Of a DNA stretch of 64,000 nt, positions 42,301 through 54,300 are shown piece by piece (position 1 is the stretch's first letter; the number at the start of each line of letters is the position of its first letter). The stretch is taken from the NCBI GenBank assembly GCA_020002185.1, contig CM034534.1:34953559-35017558 (forward strand), read 5' to 3'. The notes below the pieces were generated by a model, which had not been told where the DNA came from, made no database searches, and worked only from the letters and a program-made list of their open reading frames with translations. The position numbers and the translations under genes were made by a program. This DNA is from Paraescarpia echinospica (taxonomy: Eukaryota; Annelida; Polychaeta; Sabellida; Siboglinidae).

Positions 42301-45300
42301 ATCCACAATATCATACTTACAGTAACAAGTGCCGCCGTCCTCTGGATTTCCATAATACTTCTCTTCACACCTAGAAAATGGAAGAAAAAAATGTCACTCT
42401 GTTGTTTGACTCCACTCCTGCAACTGATCCTGGGAGATATCCCCAAACTCAAGACTGAAGGCAGTATGGAAAAAGATGGCTGGAAGAAGCTGATCGTGTG
42501 AATCAACAAAAGTCAGCAATGACTTGCCAGACCATACAGTTGTCATGATTAGTGATTATCCCCAGTAGAAGGGCTTGGGTGCGTGTCTGTTGATTTATCA
42601 TAAGACATAAGTAACACAAGCTGCCAGCAGTGGACGAATGCACAAATTGTATACACGTCACACGTGTGCAACTCTAAGATAGGCAACATGTAGTAAAGAC
42701 AGAATCAACACATCTACCAAAACATCTAGTGTTCGGTCAACAGAAAACGGTACATGACATACCAAATAATCCAAACCCGCATGCTTTGTCAGCGATGCAA
42801 CGGGGCAAGCCTCTAGGCCAACTATGAGTGCGGAGGGAGAGATTATCAGAGGGAGAGATTGTCAGACATCAGAGCGCGTTTCGTTGTTTTGACCCTTCCT
42901 TGTGGCTACAGACAGTCACAGCTACACGATTGTGAATATCACGTTATTTCAACCCTTCGTCTGCAGTGTTAGGAAGATTTACATGATTATGACAAAATGC
43001 TCAACTTTGCAAATAAAACGAAAGTCGCTCAAATTATAAATGTGGTGCCACCTCATGGAAAAAAGTACTCTGAATTGTTATCTAGATTGTATCCGCATGG
43101 GGGTGCCAGCAGTGGTATTATTACCATATTTTGCATTTTCAAGGTGTACGTTCATTACCAAAAATCAGTTTTCATGGGTGATTTCACTTCTGTAAAGGGG
43201 GGTGCACGTCTATTAGGCAGTGTGTGTCTACAGGAGATAATAATACTTTGTTTACCCACCACACAAATAGTAGAAAGAGAACTCACATGTCGCAGTGCTT
43301 GCCAAAGACGCCGCGGGTGTGGCAGTAACACGTGCCAGTCAGTCTGTTACAAGTATCTGCCTGGTCCCCGCAGTCACATGCTGTAACACACAGTATCACA
43401 GATGCAGCCATCTAATAACTCTCCTATTGTTCTGAAGAGTTTCACGGCTGTTCATAAATGACATATCTCATAGGTCTGCTAACGGCACAGAGGCTGCTGA
43501 TTGGCTAATTTATCCGCCCAATCAGCGCGCACAGGGCCGCGACCCTGTGCCGTTTTTGGTCTAATCCGCACTCCATCTTGCGAAAGCATACAGGACCAGA
43601 CGTTTTGCCAATTTCGACCCACCCTCCTCCCAACTCTCCGTCCAAATGTAATGTGTAGTTTACTTGTACATCGTTAGTGGAAAGCGGTTGTATGGCCCGA
43701 TGCTTTCCCCAATTTTATAGATGAATGTGAGCATAGGGTTTGCACCGGATGTGTTCACGGGGTTTTATTGCAAGGGACCGCATGCTTCTTTCCACTTTCG
43801 ATTTAGGATCAACATATTGTATCTATCAGAGTGAAGTGCGGCGTATTGCCCCCACCTATGGGGTTATAGTTTTACCATTAGTATAGTCAGCAGCAGGTAG
43901 TCTGGTATTCAGTGTGGCAATTTGCAAAGGCACTTGTTAGTTAAATCAGTTGTACATGTTTTTCCCATTTGTTCTAGGAATATCGCTGCTGCTGCGTTAT
44001 ATGTGGAAATGTGGGCTCTCTAGCAGCCTGATGTTCAGGAGACTAGCATGGGCTCAGTCACAGGCCTGGCATTGGGTTGTAGAGTCCACATTTCGTTCAC
44101 TTAAACCGTCACAGTGTGCCAAAAAGGGCTTACACACTGGACCCCCCTAATAAACGTCATACATTTGGCCTTTTCATATCTACATTGGTCTCCGTGTTGT
44201 TTCTTGCATAAATGACATATCTCATAGGTCTGCATAACAAGATTTGAATCAGTTACTTTGTTTTTATAAATTTATAGTACATTAGACATCTAGTAACTCT
44301 CCTATTATTCTGAAGAGTTTCAAGGCTGTTCATAATTGACATATCTCATAGGTCTGCTTAACAAGAATTTGAATCAGTTACTTTGTTTTTATAAACTTGT
44401 TTATCGCTATTGATGTCACTGTGCATGTTACGCTGCCACACAAATTGAAAACTAATCAATCTGACATTAAATGTACTAATATTGCTGCATTTCTAGTTAC
44501 AAACAAATAGGGTTGACCGAGACTATTATCACATGTTATAATAAGTCATGTGACATTAATACATAGACTCACCTGTACAATTTCCACCGTTAGTCGCTGT
44601 GCCCCAGTAGCCATCTTTGCAGTACTGACATTGAGGCCCTGTAAATGGATAATGTAATATACAATGTGGCCCTGCACATGGACATTGTAATGAAATGACA
44701 CAGTGGTCCTATAGACGAATATATAGATAATACAAATTATATGCAAGATGTTGATTGCTATGGACAAGTAGTAGAACTAGGTTACTCCAGACACAAAGTT
44801 GTAATCAAGGATTAGGACTAAAATGTTGGTCAGTATGAAGAGTGTATTTAGTAGAAATGAATTTGATATGAAGAGTTTATTTAGTAGGACAATTTTATTT
44901 ATCATGAAGCATTTATTTAGTATAAAAAGTTTATTTAGCATGAAGAATTGATTTAGTATGACAAGTTTATTTATGATTCCATTTAGTGAGTAAAGTCCAT
45001 TTAGCATGAAAACACTATTGAATAACTTTACTTTACTTAAGTTAGGTTGAAGGTGTAATTTCATGGCTATTGCAAAGTTTGACCAGACATATAAACTAAT
45101 TATCATTAAACCAAGATACATTTTAATTAATCATTGTTTCTCAATGTAAAGATGAATAAAATCATTTGAACCAAACATGTATATGCAGAGTTGAAGAATG
45201 ACAACCAACCTGTAACAAGAGGGGAGCAGGCATCACACTGATCTGTTCCTGGCCGACACATGCTGTGTCCGTTACACTGACACACTGAAACACAACACAC

Positions 45301-48300
45301 ATTATGTCTGTTACACTGACACACTGGAACACAACACATACTATGTATGTTACACTGACACATTGGAACACAACACACACTTTGTCTAATACACTGACAC
45401 ACTGACACACTGGAACACAACACACACTATGTCTGTTACACTGACACACTAAAACACAACACACACTGTCCGTTACACTGACACACTGAAACACAACACA
45501 CACTGTGTCCATTACACTGACACACAACACACACTGTGTCCATTACACTGACACACAACACACACTGTGTCCATTACACTGACACACTGAAAAACAACAC
45601 ACTATGTCCGTTACACTGACACACTGAAACACAACACACGGTATGTCCGTTACAGTCTGAAGCAGTCCACGAGTTTGAGACAAAATCCAATAAAACATGT
45701 TCAATACAAAAAGCTTATTTCTTTACCACAGATCCATGACGGCGTACACAGAGCCATACTAAGTCGACAAGAATCCAAACAATCACCTTGAGTTTACCAC
45801 AGATTTTAAGATGACGTTTGAGATTGCATCAACTCGTGGTTAACTTCTCAACCATCAGAGAAAGGGGGAACTACTTGAGTCTAGGCACCAAAACCCCAAT
45901 TCGCTGCAGCGATGTGCCAGAAGCATGTATACCCTGTGGCACTCGTATAGAATTCAGACCCACTTTGATTTTGTTGTTATATGAGAGTATTTTAGTACAG
46001 CGTTAGAATGGGCTGCCAAGGTTAAATTACAGGTAACTGAAGTGATACATGTAATCGATGATTTTCTCCTGCTGGCATCCTCATTTGAGAAGTGCAATGA
46101 TGACCTTAGGGCTTTTATCGCAATGTGTGAACAGATTGGGGTACCGCTTGCTCCGGGGAAAACGGTGGGCCCATCCACCGCACTCCCTTTTCTGGGTATC
46201 ATCCTGGATACCGTCCAAATGCATGCTAGACTTCCAGATGATAAGGTTGAAAAAGCTAGGGCATTACTTTTGAGTTTTCAGTCTAAGCAGGCGGTCACAC
46301 TTAAGGAATTGCAACAGTTAATCGGGGTGCTTTCATTTGCTTTGGCCGTCGTAGTCCCTGACCGGCCATTTCTCAGGCGTTTAATCGACCAAACCATGGG
46401 TAAGCTTAAACCGCACTATCACATTCGTTTAAACAGACAAACTAAACTTGACCTAGGAGTATGGTTGGAATTTCTCCAGCATTTTAATGGCAAGGCCTTT
46501 TTTCTGGATGAGAAATTTCTGACAGGTGACTACCTCCGACTATACACTGATGCAGAATGGTTTTGTGGTCTCTGGCCGGTGGAGTGGCGTTCATTCAATG
46601 TCACGGTTTTGGAGTTGTATCCTATAGTAGCAGCAGTACATGTGTCGGGTAATGTTTGGGAGAATAAAAGCGTATGCTTCTTTACGAATAACGAGGCCCT
46701 GGTACCTGTGATTAATAACCAGACATCGCAGGAACCCCACATCATGGCCCTAGTCCGTCCCCTGGTATTGGCATGTCTGCGGTTTAATATCAACTTTACA
46801 GCACGACATATCCCAGGCCGTTTTAACACGCTGGCTGATAAACTATCTCGTTCACAGGTGGAAGAGTTACACGCACTGGCGCCATGGGCGAATGCCAACC
46901 CAGTGGAAGGGCCCCACAGTGTGTCCCCAGCCGGCTTAGACAGTCTTTCAGCAGGTTGATGGAGGCCTCATTGGCACCATCTTCTCGACTACATTATGAG
47001 CGTGCATGGAAAAAGTTGGTTGCATTCCATGAGTCATTATTTCTCACAACTTGTATGCCTGTTTCTATACCTATGATGTTGCTATTTATTGCCCACCTCC
47101 ATGCTACTGGCGCTGCTCCGGCATCCATTGTTTCAACCGTGTCAGCTATCGCTTATTTCCATAAGATTAATGGTTTTGCCGACCCATCCAATTGTTTCCT
47201 GGTAGCTAAGTTGTTAGCAGGTGCACGTAATCTTGGGTCAGTGCCTGATGTCCGTCTGCCTGTCACCATACCAGTGCTTGCACGCTGGATACAGGCGTTA
47301 CCCACGGTGTTTTCATCGCATTACAAGTGTCTCGTGCTCCGGGCAATGATGGTACGTGCCTTCAAAGCGTATCTGCGCATTGGGGAAATGGTGCCTCGGG
47401 CCCGGAAGATGGTCCACGGATGTTTGCAGGTGGGCGACGTTTTACTGTCAGGAGAGTTGATTATGCTTTCCTTCCGGCGCTTTAAACATAGCGCTCGGCA
47501 GGGTCCGCAATCTCTCCAGGTCAGAGGCGAATGCATACATGGGTCAGCTATCCATCCGGCTGCTTTCCTCCGGGAATTTCAGCAGGCTAGAGGTGCACTT
47601 CCAGGTTTGCTCTTTGCGCACCCCGATGGCTCCCCCATGTTGCGTAGGGAATTTGATGGGTTCCTAAAGAAGCTGTTGGTTTTCTGTGGTTATGAGACTA
47701 GCGCCTTTAAGGGGCACAGCTTCCGCATCGGGGCAGCCACTGCTGCGGCTCTGAGAGGCGAATCAGATGCACAGATCAGGGCGGCAGGTAAATGGACATC
47801 GGATGCGTTTAAGAAATACATTAGGATTGCTTGAATGAGAGCGTTTGCGTTGTCGTCCTTTTACAGTTTTATATTCGTGGGGTGGTCACAGGTTGAGGTG
47901 ACCGGTGGCATAATCGACCCCACTTTTAAGGTTTAGCCTCAGTTATATATAGTGTAATGCGTCAGCGGGTAGTGTTGGTTTTAGATTTGGTGTGGTTGAC
48001 TGGTGTGCTTGGCTAGTATTATACTGTGCAGTAGGTCTATGGTGATTTTAGCAGTAATGACATTGTTTGATATATGATATCATGTATACCAATACTGCTT
48101 GTTTTATGTGCCGAAATGTGGGCTCGGTCAACCTGAGGTACAGGAGACTAGCATGGGCTCAGTCACAGGCCTGGCCTTGGGATGTCGAGCCCACATTTCT
48201 CTCTTATCACGTTAATAAATAAACGTCATTCATTTGGCCTTTTTTCATCATTATATTGGACTCTGTGTTGTTGCTTGTATAAAACTAGTTTTGCATAAAA

Positions 48301-51300
48301 GTGATATGTTTGTTATCTCCATCATGCTGCATCACTCCAGGCATGTTTACATTATGAAACCATTGCATCTTAGTGCACTTTTGATGCCTAAAAAATTATC
48401 TGGTTTGCATCAACATGCACTGTTTATCGCTTATTTCAAGCGTGTTGCGCAGTAACGCATGGCTGCAGTGACGCAAACTGGAGGAAACTGGGGCAATGTC
48501 TGGGCTTCAAAATGTGCAAAGACGTGATAGTGTTATGCCTGGCATGATGTGGAAGGGTCAAACTACCAAACTGATGTTTCAACTTTAGGAAAAATTTGTT
48601 ATAATGGAAAAATTGAGGTGGGTCCAGATTCTACACAAATGCCAATTCTGTGCTATTGCTACTGCCTCAGTACAATCATACAAAACTGATATGTGTAAAA
48701 GTACTTACGTGGACAATGAGTGAAGAACCACCTTTCTGATGGACATTTATTCGACAGTGACACCGCCCCGGTGCCCTGCTGTGTCGGCCCAGTGGCGCCT
48801 CCTGTCATGCACACACCAACTCCCGTGTTGCTGGCTTCGTTGCACCAGCCACAAGATGGCGCCATCTTACACTCATGACACGTGCGCATCTCTGAGCATC
48901 TGGTTGCTGAAAATGAGCAGTGCAACTGACAACACATACAACCAGAAGTGTTTATTATCTTAACAAGCAAAACTATCAATTTTCCGGAAGGGATCATATG
49001 GTAGTTCAGCACTGGCTACAGGTGATCATGTTCATAGTTAGATCACATGCCAAGCAATCCAGTTCTTAATGCAATATTATATGATAGATGGCGCTACATG
49101 CACAAAGACAAATGGGGACGGTTTCACAAAATATATCTACTGGATGTTTCTAGTACATTACATAATTTTTCATGTTTTTCTACAAATGTTCAAAGTTACA
49201 TAAAACTGATGAGTTGATGGTTTATTATTATTATTATTACTAGAATTTCTATAGCGCCATATCTACGGGACCAGCCCGTTCATAGGCACGTACACACATT
49301 ATAAAACGTACATGGAAACTAAGGATAAAAAATATATGTATAAGGATGCCCGTAAATATAATAATTATTAAGATTTACAAGATTGTATATACATAATGTG
49401 ACTAAAATACATGACATATTTGCACAAATATTAAGATAATTAAGTAAAAGAATATATATTATAATATTTAAAATTGTATTAAAAGATAAATAATAATAAT
49501 AAATTAATTAAAATATATTATATAATATAAATAAATGAATTGATTAAATACATATAAGTTCATAAAAAGTGTCCTACAGCACAGTTCCTCAGTCGAAGTA
49601 CGCCTGCATAAATAGATAAGTTTTAAGGCAAGTTTTGAATTTATTCAAAGTGTCTATTTGATAGTTTTATACATCTCAGAATCGGAGAGAACAAGCATAA
49701 CACTGCAACAATCACCAAATGTTCTGTAAGAACCATAAACTTTTCACCAACAGGAATTTTAGAAAAAATAGAGGCGTTACGCTTCCTTTCTGGAGGTGTA
49801 GACAAAGGCCTGAAAGTTTGGCGCTTGCTATTTAAAGCATCCAGGAGGAATATCATAACATACACATACACATACCAGCTCAATGCACAGCACAGCAAGA
49901 CTTCTTTACGTAGTCTTAGTTGAAGATGAAGACATGGACATACCTGGACACTTGGACTGCATTGTCGTCCACTCCATACACTGACCGTAGAGGAAGGACA
50001 CAACGTAAGAGTTGGACTCGACGCACCGCCGCTCGTTACTACACCACATACAGGTGGCGCTAGTGCAGTTTTCGCAGGTCGTGTGGGTGTTGCACGGTGC
50101 TGGACACTTGCTCAGTTTCTCGCTGTCTGACTGAGACTTCACTGAAAGACAGACAGAGACATGAGACAGACAGAGACATAAGACAGACCGAGATATGAGA
50201 CAGACAGAGACATGAGACAGACCGAGACATGAGACAGACAGAGACATGAGACAGACCGAGACATGAGACAGACAGAGACATGAGACAGACAGAGACATGA
50301 GACAGACAGAGACATAAGACAGACCAAGATACGAGACAGACAGAGACATGAGACAGGCCGAGATATGAGACAGACAGAGACATGAGACAGACAGAGACAT
50401 GACACAGACAAGGATATGAGACAGACAGAGACATGAGACAGACAGAGACATGCTCAGACATAAATACAGACAAAACAACTTATAGTCAGTTTTATAATTC
50501 TTATAATTCTTTTACAACATAGAAACAACATCGACTAATTTATAATATAGAAACTATATTGATTCTTTTATAATATAGAAACAATATAAATTCTTTTATA
50601 ATATAGAAAGTATATCGATTCTTTTATAATATAGAAACTATATTCATTCTTTTATAATATAGAAACTATATCGATTATTTTATAATAAAAACCTATAAAT
50701 TATTTTATAATATAGAAATCATATGCATTATTTTACAATGCAGAAACTGAGCAGAAAGACAAAGTGCACTCACTTCTGAAGTGACATTTGTCTGAGTAGA
50801 ACAAGACAAAGTGTATTCACTTCTCAGGTGAAACACTTGTCATCCGAGTAGAACAAGATAAAGTGCACGCACTTCCGAGGTGACACTTGTCGACCGAGAA
50901 GAACAAGACAAAGTGCACTCACTTCCGAGGTGACACTTGTCGTCCGAGTAGAACAAGACAAAGTGCACTCACTTCTGAGGTGACACTTGTCATCTGAGTA
51001 GAACAAGACAAAGTGCACTCACTTCTGAGGTGACACTTGTCATCTGCGTAGAACAAGACAAAGTGCACTCACTTCTGAGGTGACACTTGTCGTCTGAGTA
51101 GAACAAGACAAAGTGCACTCACTTCTGAGGTGACACTTGTCATCTGAGTAGAACAAGACAAAGTGCACTCACTTCTGAGGTGACATTTCTTGTCTGAGGG
51201 TGACCAGAGACAGGCGTCATTGCTGCGACATGCATGACAGTTGTGTAGAGTGGGGCACACACTGCTGGTCTTTGTGAAGTTGTTGTGACAGCCCAGCACT

Positions 51301-54300
51301 GTCATTGTCTTCTGAAATGTGTAAGTTCACTGCCATGTTACGTGTGTGACAATCTTACTTGTTGTGTCATTTGCCTTAGAAACAATTGTCTACTTTATAT
51401 TCACACTAGCAAAATGCAAACATGAAGATATGTCTTTTTTCAAATGACTTGTCAACTGTTCTCATAAACAGTGTTTACTTTATACATATTTTTATACAAG
51501 GCTCTATAGCTTTTGTTGTGAATAGAATTTATTGTTGTAATACCGCTTATTAATAACTACAAGAATGTTAGATGTTGATATATGTATCCTTGTTGATGGT
51601 ATTAATACTCGCATTATCTCCTACGTGATTCTAAATGTATGTATTGATCAAATAAATGTAAATTTACAACATCCTCCTAGTGGCATAAGTGTGAACCAAC
51701 CTTCGCATTGCTGCAGTAACCATGACTACACTGGCCGTCACACCACACACAGCGGAGAGAGTTCGCAACGCAACTCGGACACGTCTTGGTTGGCAACTCT
51801 TCGCAACCTCGCTTTGGATCTGTGCAAAATAAATTAGATTTCAAGAATTTATCTAGCTATCTAGATAATTTGTGTATAAACTACTGACAAAATATTTGTC
51901 AATTCCAAAGTTTGCAACAGATTTATTAATGAAATTAAATTACTGGTTACAACACCTGCTACTTGAGCTGGCTGGATTAAGTGTTTCTATTGATGTAGAC
52001 TTGGAAAAAACAAGATTTGTATAAGTAACATATCTCTATATGTACACACACGTATACTTTATTTTTTATGTTCAAAGCGCTTTACGCATCACCCTCTGCC
52101 AGACCTGTTCATTCACCACCATCTTAACTCCTCTGAGTAGCATTCAGCAATGTCACAATGTCTACACAAAGACTACTTATTCACTTATATCCACCACTGT
52201 CTATAGCTGGGTACTCATTTATAAAGCTGAGCAAACTGAGGCAACGTGGAGTGAACAAAATTGCCAAACTTCAATGTGGCAGCAAGAGGTTTGAAACCCT
52301 GATGACTAAGTTTGAGAGAGACATTCTGAGTTCTAACCACAACACTATCAATATTGCCTGTTTTTTTCTCTCTCAAAAATATGCACTGTAGATATTTCAA
52401 CAGCCATTATTTTGTTGTCTTTGCATTTGTAAAGCTATAAGAGTTCTTCGTACCACCAGGACTTGTCTCACATATTGGGGCCTCGTAGGTGTCGATGATT
52501 TTTTTAGATTGACTCTCCATGGCCTCTCTGAGAGGCAGACAGTGGGCGTCATTGGCCCACGCACACCGGATACCTTGACGCGACGTCAGACACGACAACC
52601 GCGACTTGAAGTACTTACAGTTACCTGCATCAGACAAAAGGTAAGTTCTTATACAGCGCAGTATCCAGCCCACAGGACTGCTCAAAGCGCTTTACACTTT
52701 ACTCCCTGGCAGACCTGTTCAATGTAACACCATCTCGACTATTCGTGCGCGAAGACTATTCGTACACAAATATCCACCACTGTCTATAGCCAGGTACTCA
52801 TTCATACTGCTGAGTGAACTGGAACCCGGGTACTCTCAGTCAATAGTCCAAAGTTCACGACTGCGCTCCACAGATAAGGATATGTGAAGAGAACTAGTAT
52901 TGATGGTGGAATGAACTACATTAGTGAAGTGACTGTGAAGTGAAACATAAGTGGATGGAAAAATAAGTGACACTGTGACTGTGAGTGGAGATAATAAAAG
53001 TGACAATGAAGTGCGACAGGAGTAACAGTGAAATGACCGTAGAAATAATAATGAGTGAATGACAGAGAGATGCGAAACATGGACTCTTAATAAGAACATC
53101 ACTAAACGTATAAATGCATTCAAAAACAACTATTATGGAAAAATACTACAAGTCTTGTGGTGGACTGAACACAGAATTAATTAATATATCGCATGATGAG
53201 TTTGGTGTTATATCCGGGACTTTATTAAAATTTTTAAAGACATTATTATTTCAGCCATGTGAAACGGCACCAATCACTAGAGAGACTAATAAAGGAAGGA
53301 AAGGTTGTAGGCAGTCGAAGCAAAGGAAGACCTGGGAGACAATGGCAGAAGGACACACAGGAATGGATGGGAGTGGACGTCTGGCAAGTGGGCAGATTGG
53401 CAAGCAAACATGCTGTCTATAGACAATCCATCAAGGCTGTAATGTCCCGAAATGGATAAGCAAATTGATCATCCGGTGACAATGAGAGACAAGAGACAGA
53501 GAAGTGCATCACAGAATTGACAAATATGTAAAATATGACACTGTTATGAAACAAGACAAAGTAGAACAAGACAAAAAGAGGAAGTAGAGACAACTGTAAG
53601 TGACGATGGAGTGACAAGATTAATCAAACATACCAGTTACGTGACAGATAGCATAAAATAAAATGACAACAATAAAGTAACAGGGATACTATTTGTGCCA
53701 GGTAACCTTCACAAGACACCATTTATACTATTGCTTTTTAATCTAATCACATCAACTGGAATAAATATTAATACAATCTTATTGCAATACAACACTACCA
53801 ACAAATAGGTGTAAACATTCAATGTGCCCACGAAATGTGGACCCATAAATGCAGATTGAGAACCCTTAACGCAGAGCAGGACTCACCTGGCTTGTACACA
53901 AGTAGATCCCGTAGTAGCTCACCATTGAACCCGCCAAACACAAACATATGGTTGTCGTAGTCGACCGCCGTGTGGCCGTATCTGGCGACATCGTAGGCGA
54001 GTTTGGGCTCATCAAGAGTATACCACCGGTCACAGTCTGAAAGATTACACAGGCAAAACATAAAGCATCTTTAATTTCTCACTCATTACATTTTAGAATA
54101 TTCAGCGAAAAATTAAACATACCTAGTGTACGCATTACTTGACGCTGGCTCACTTGTGTAAATGTATTATATAGTTTGGTAAGAGCACAGAATAAACATT
54201 CACATTATCCTTAACCTAGCTCCTTGGGTACTATCAAATATACAGTAAATGGTTGTGGTATTTCCTTTCACAGTTTGTATGATCTTACAGAGTTTATTTG

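Larger units (their letters stand above)
43411..44400. repeat. Two tandem units of about 125 bp, the first split by an insertion
   Basis: Unit 1 is 43411-43479 plus 44207-44280; unit 2 is about 44286-44400. Shared words include 'aactctcctatt', 'ctgaagagtttca', 'gacatatctcataggtctgc' and 'gaatcagttactttg'. Unit 1 is interrupted by the 43480-44206 element. Confidence 0.8.
45998..48276 (+). mobile_element. DIRS-like (tyrosine recombinase) retroelement, 5'-truncated
   Basis: Two overlapping + strand frames encode RT-RNase H (from about 45998) and a tyrosine recombinase (to 47834), the hallmark of DIRS-type retroelements. They are followed by about 440 bp of non-coding sequence ending in a hairpin module and 'gtgttgttgcttg'. 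The N-terminal half of the RT is missing or scrambled before 45998. It is antisense to attractin, in the intron between exons 45210-45284 and 48709-48906. Its higher GC content stands out from the flanks. Confidence 0.85.

Noticed and set aside
42997..43386. 129-codon + strand frame
   Set aside because: It overlaps the attractin laminin-EGF exon on the opposite strand, and the rest has no recognisable protein features.
44007..44093. Hammerhead or other self-cleaving ribozyme in the hairpin module
   Set aside because: A 'cctgatg' word is present, but the GAAA core and cleavage-site arrangement of a hammerhead were not found. Other ribozyme folds could not be tested by eye.
49906..50478. Apparent 190-codon protein joining a repetitive SVSCLCLS region to the attractin PSI exon
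   Set aside because: The repetitive part is the pyrimidine-rich array read through the acceptor. The acceptor 'tctgtctttcag' and matching phase place the exon start at 50141.
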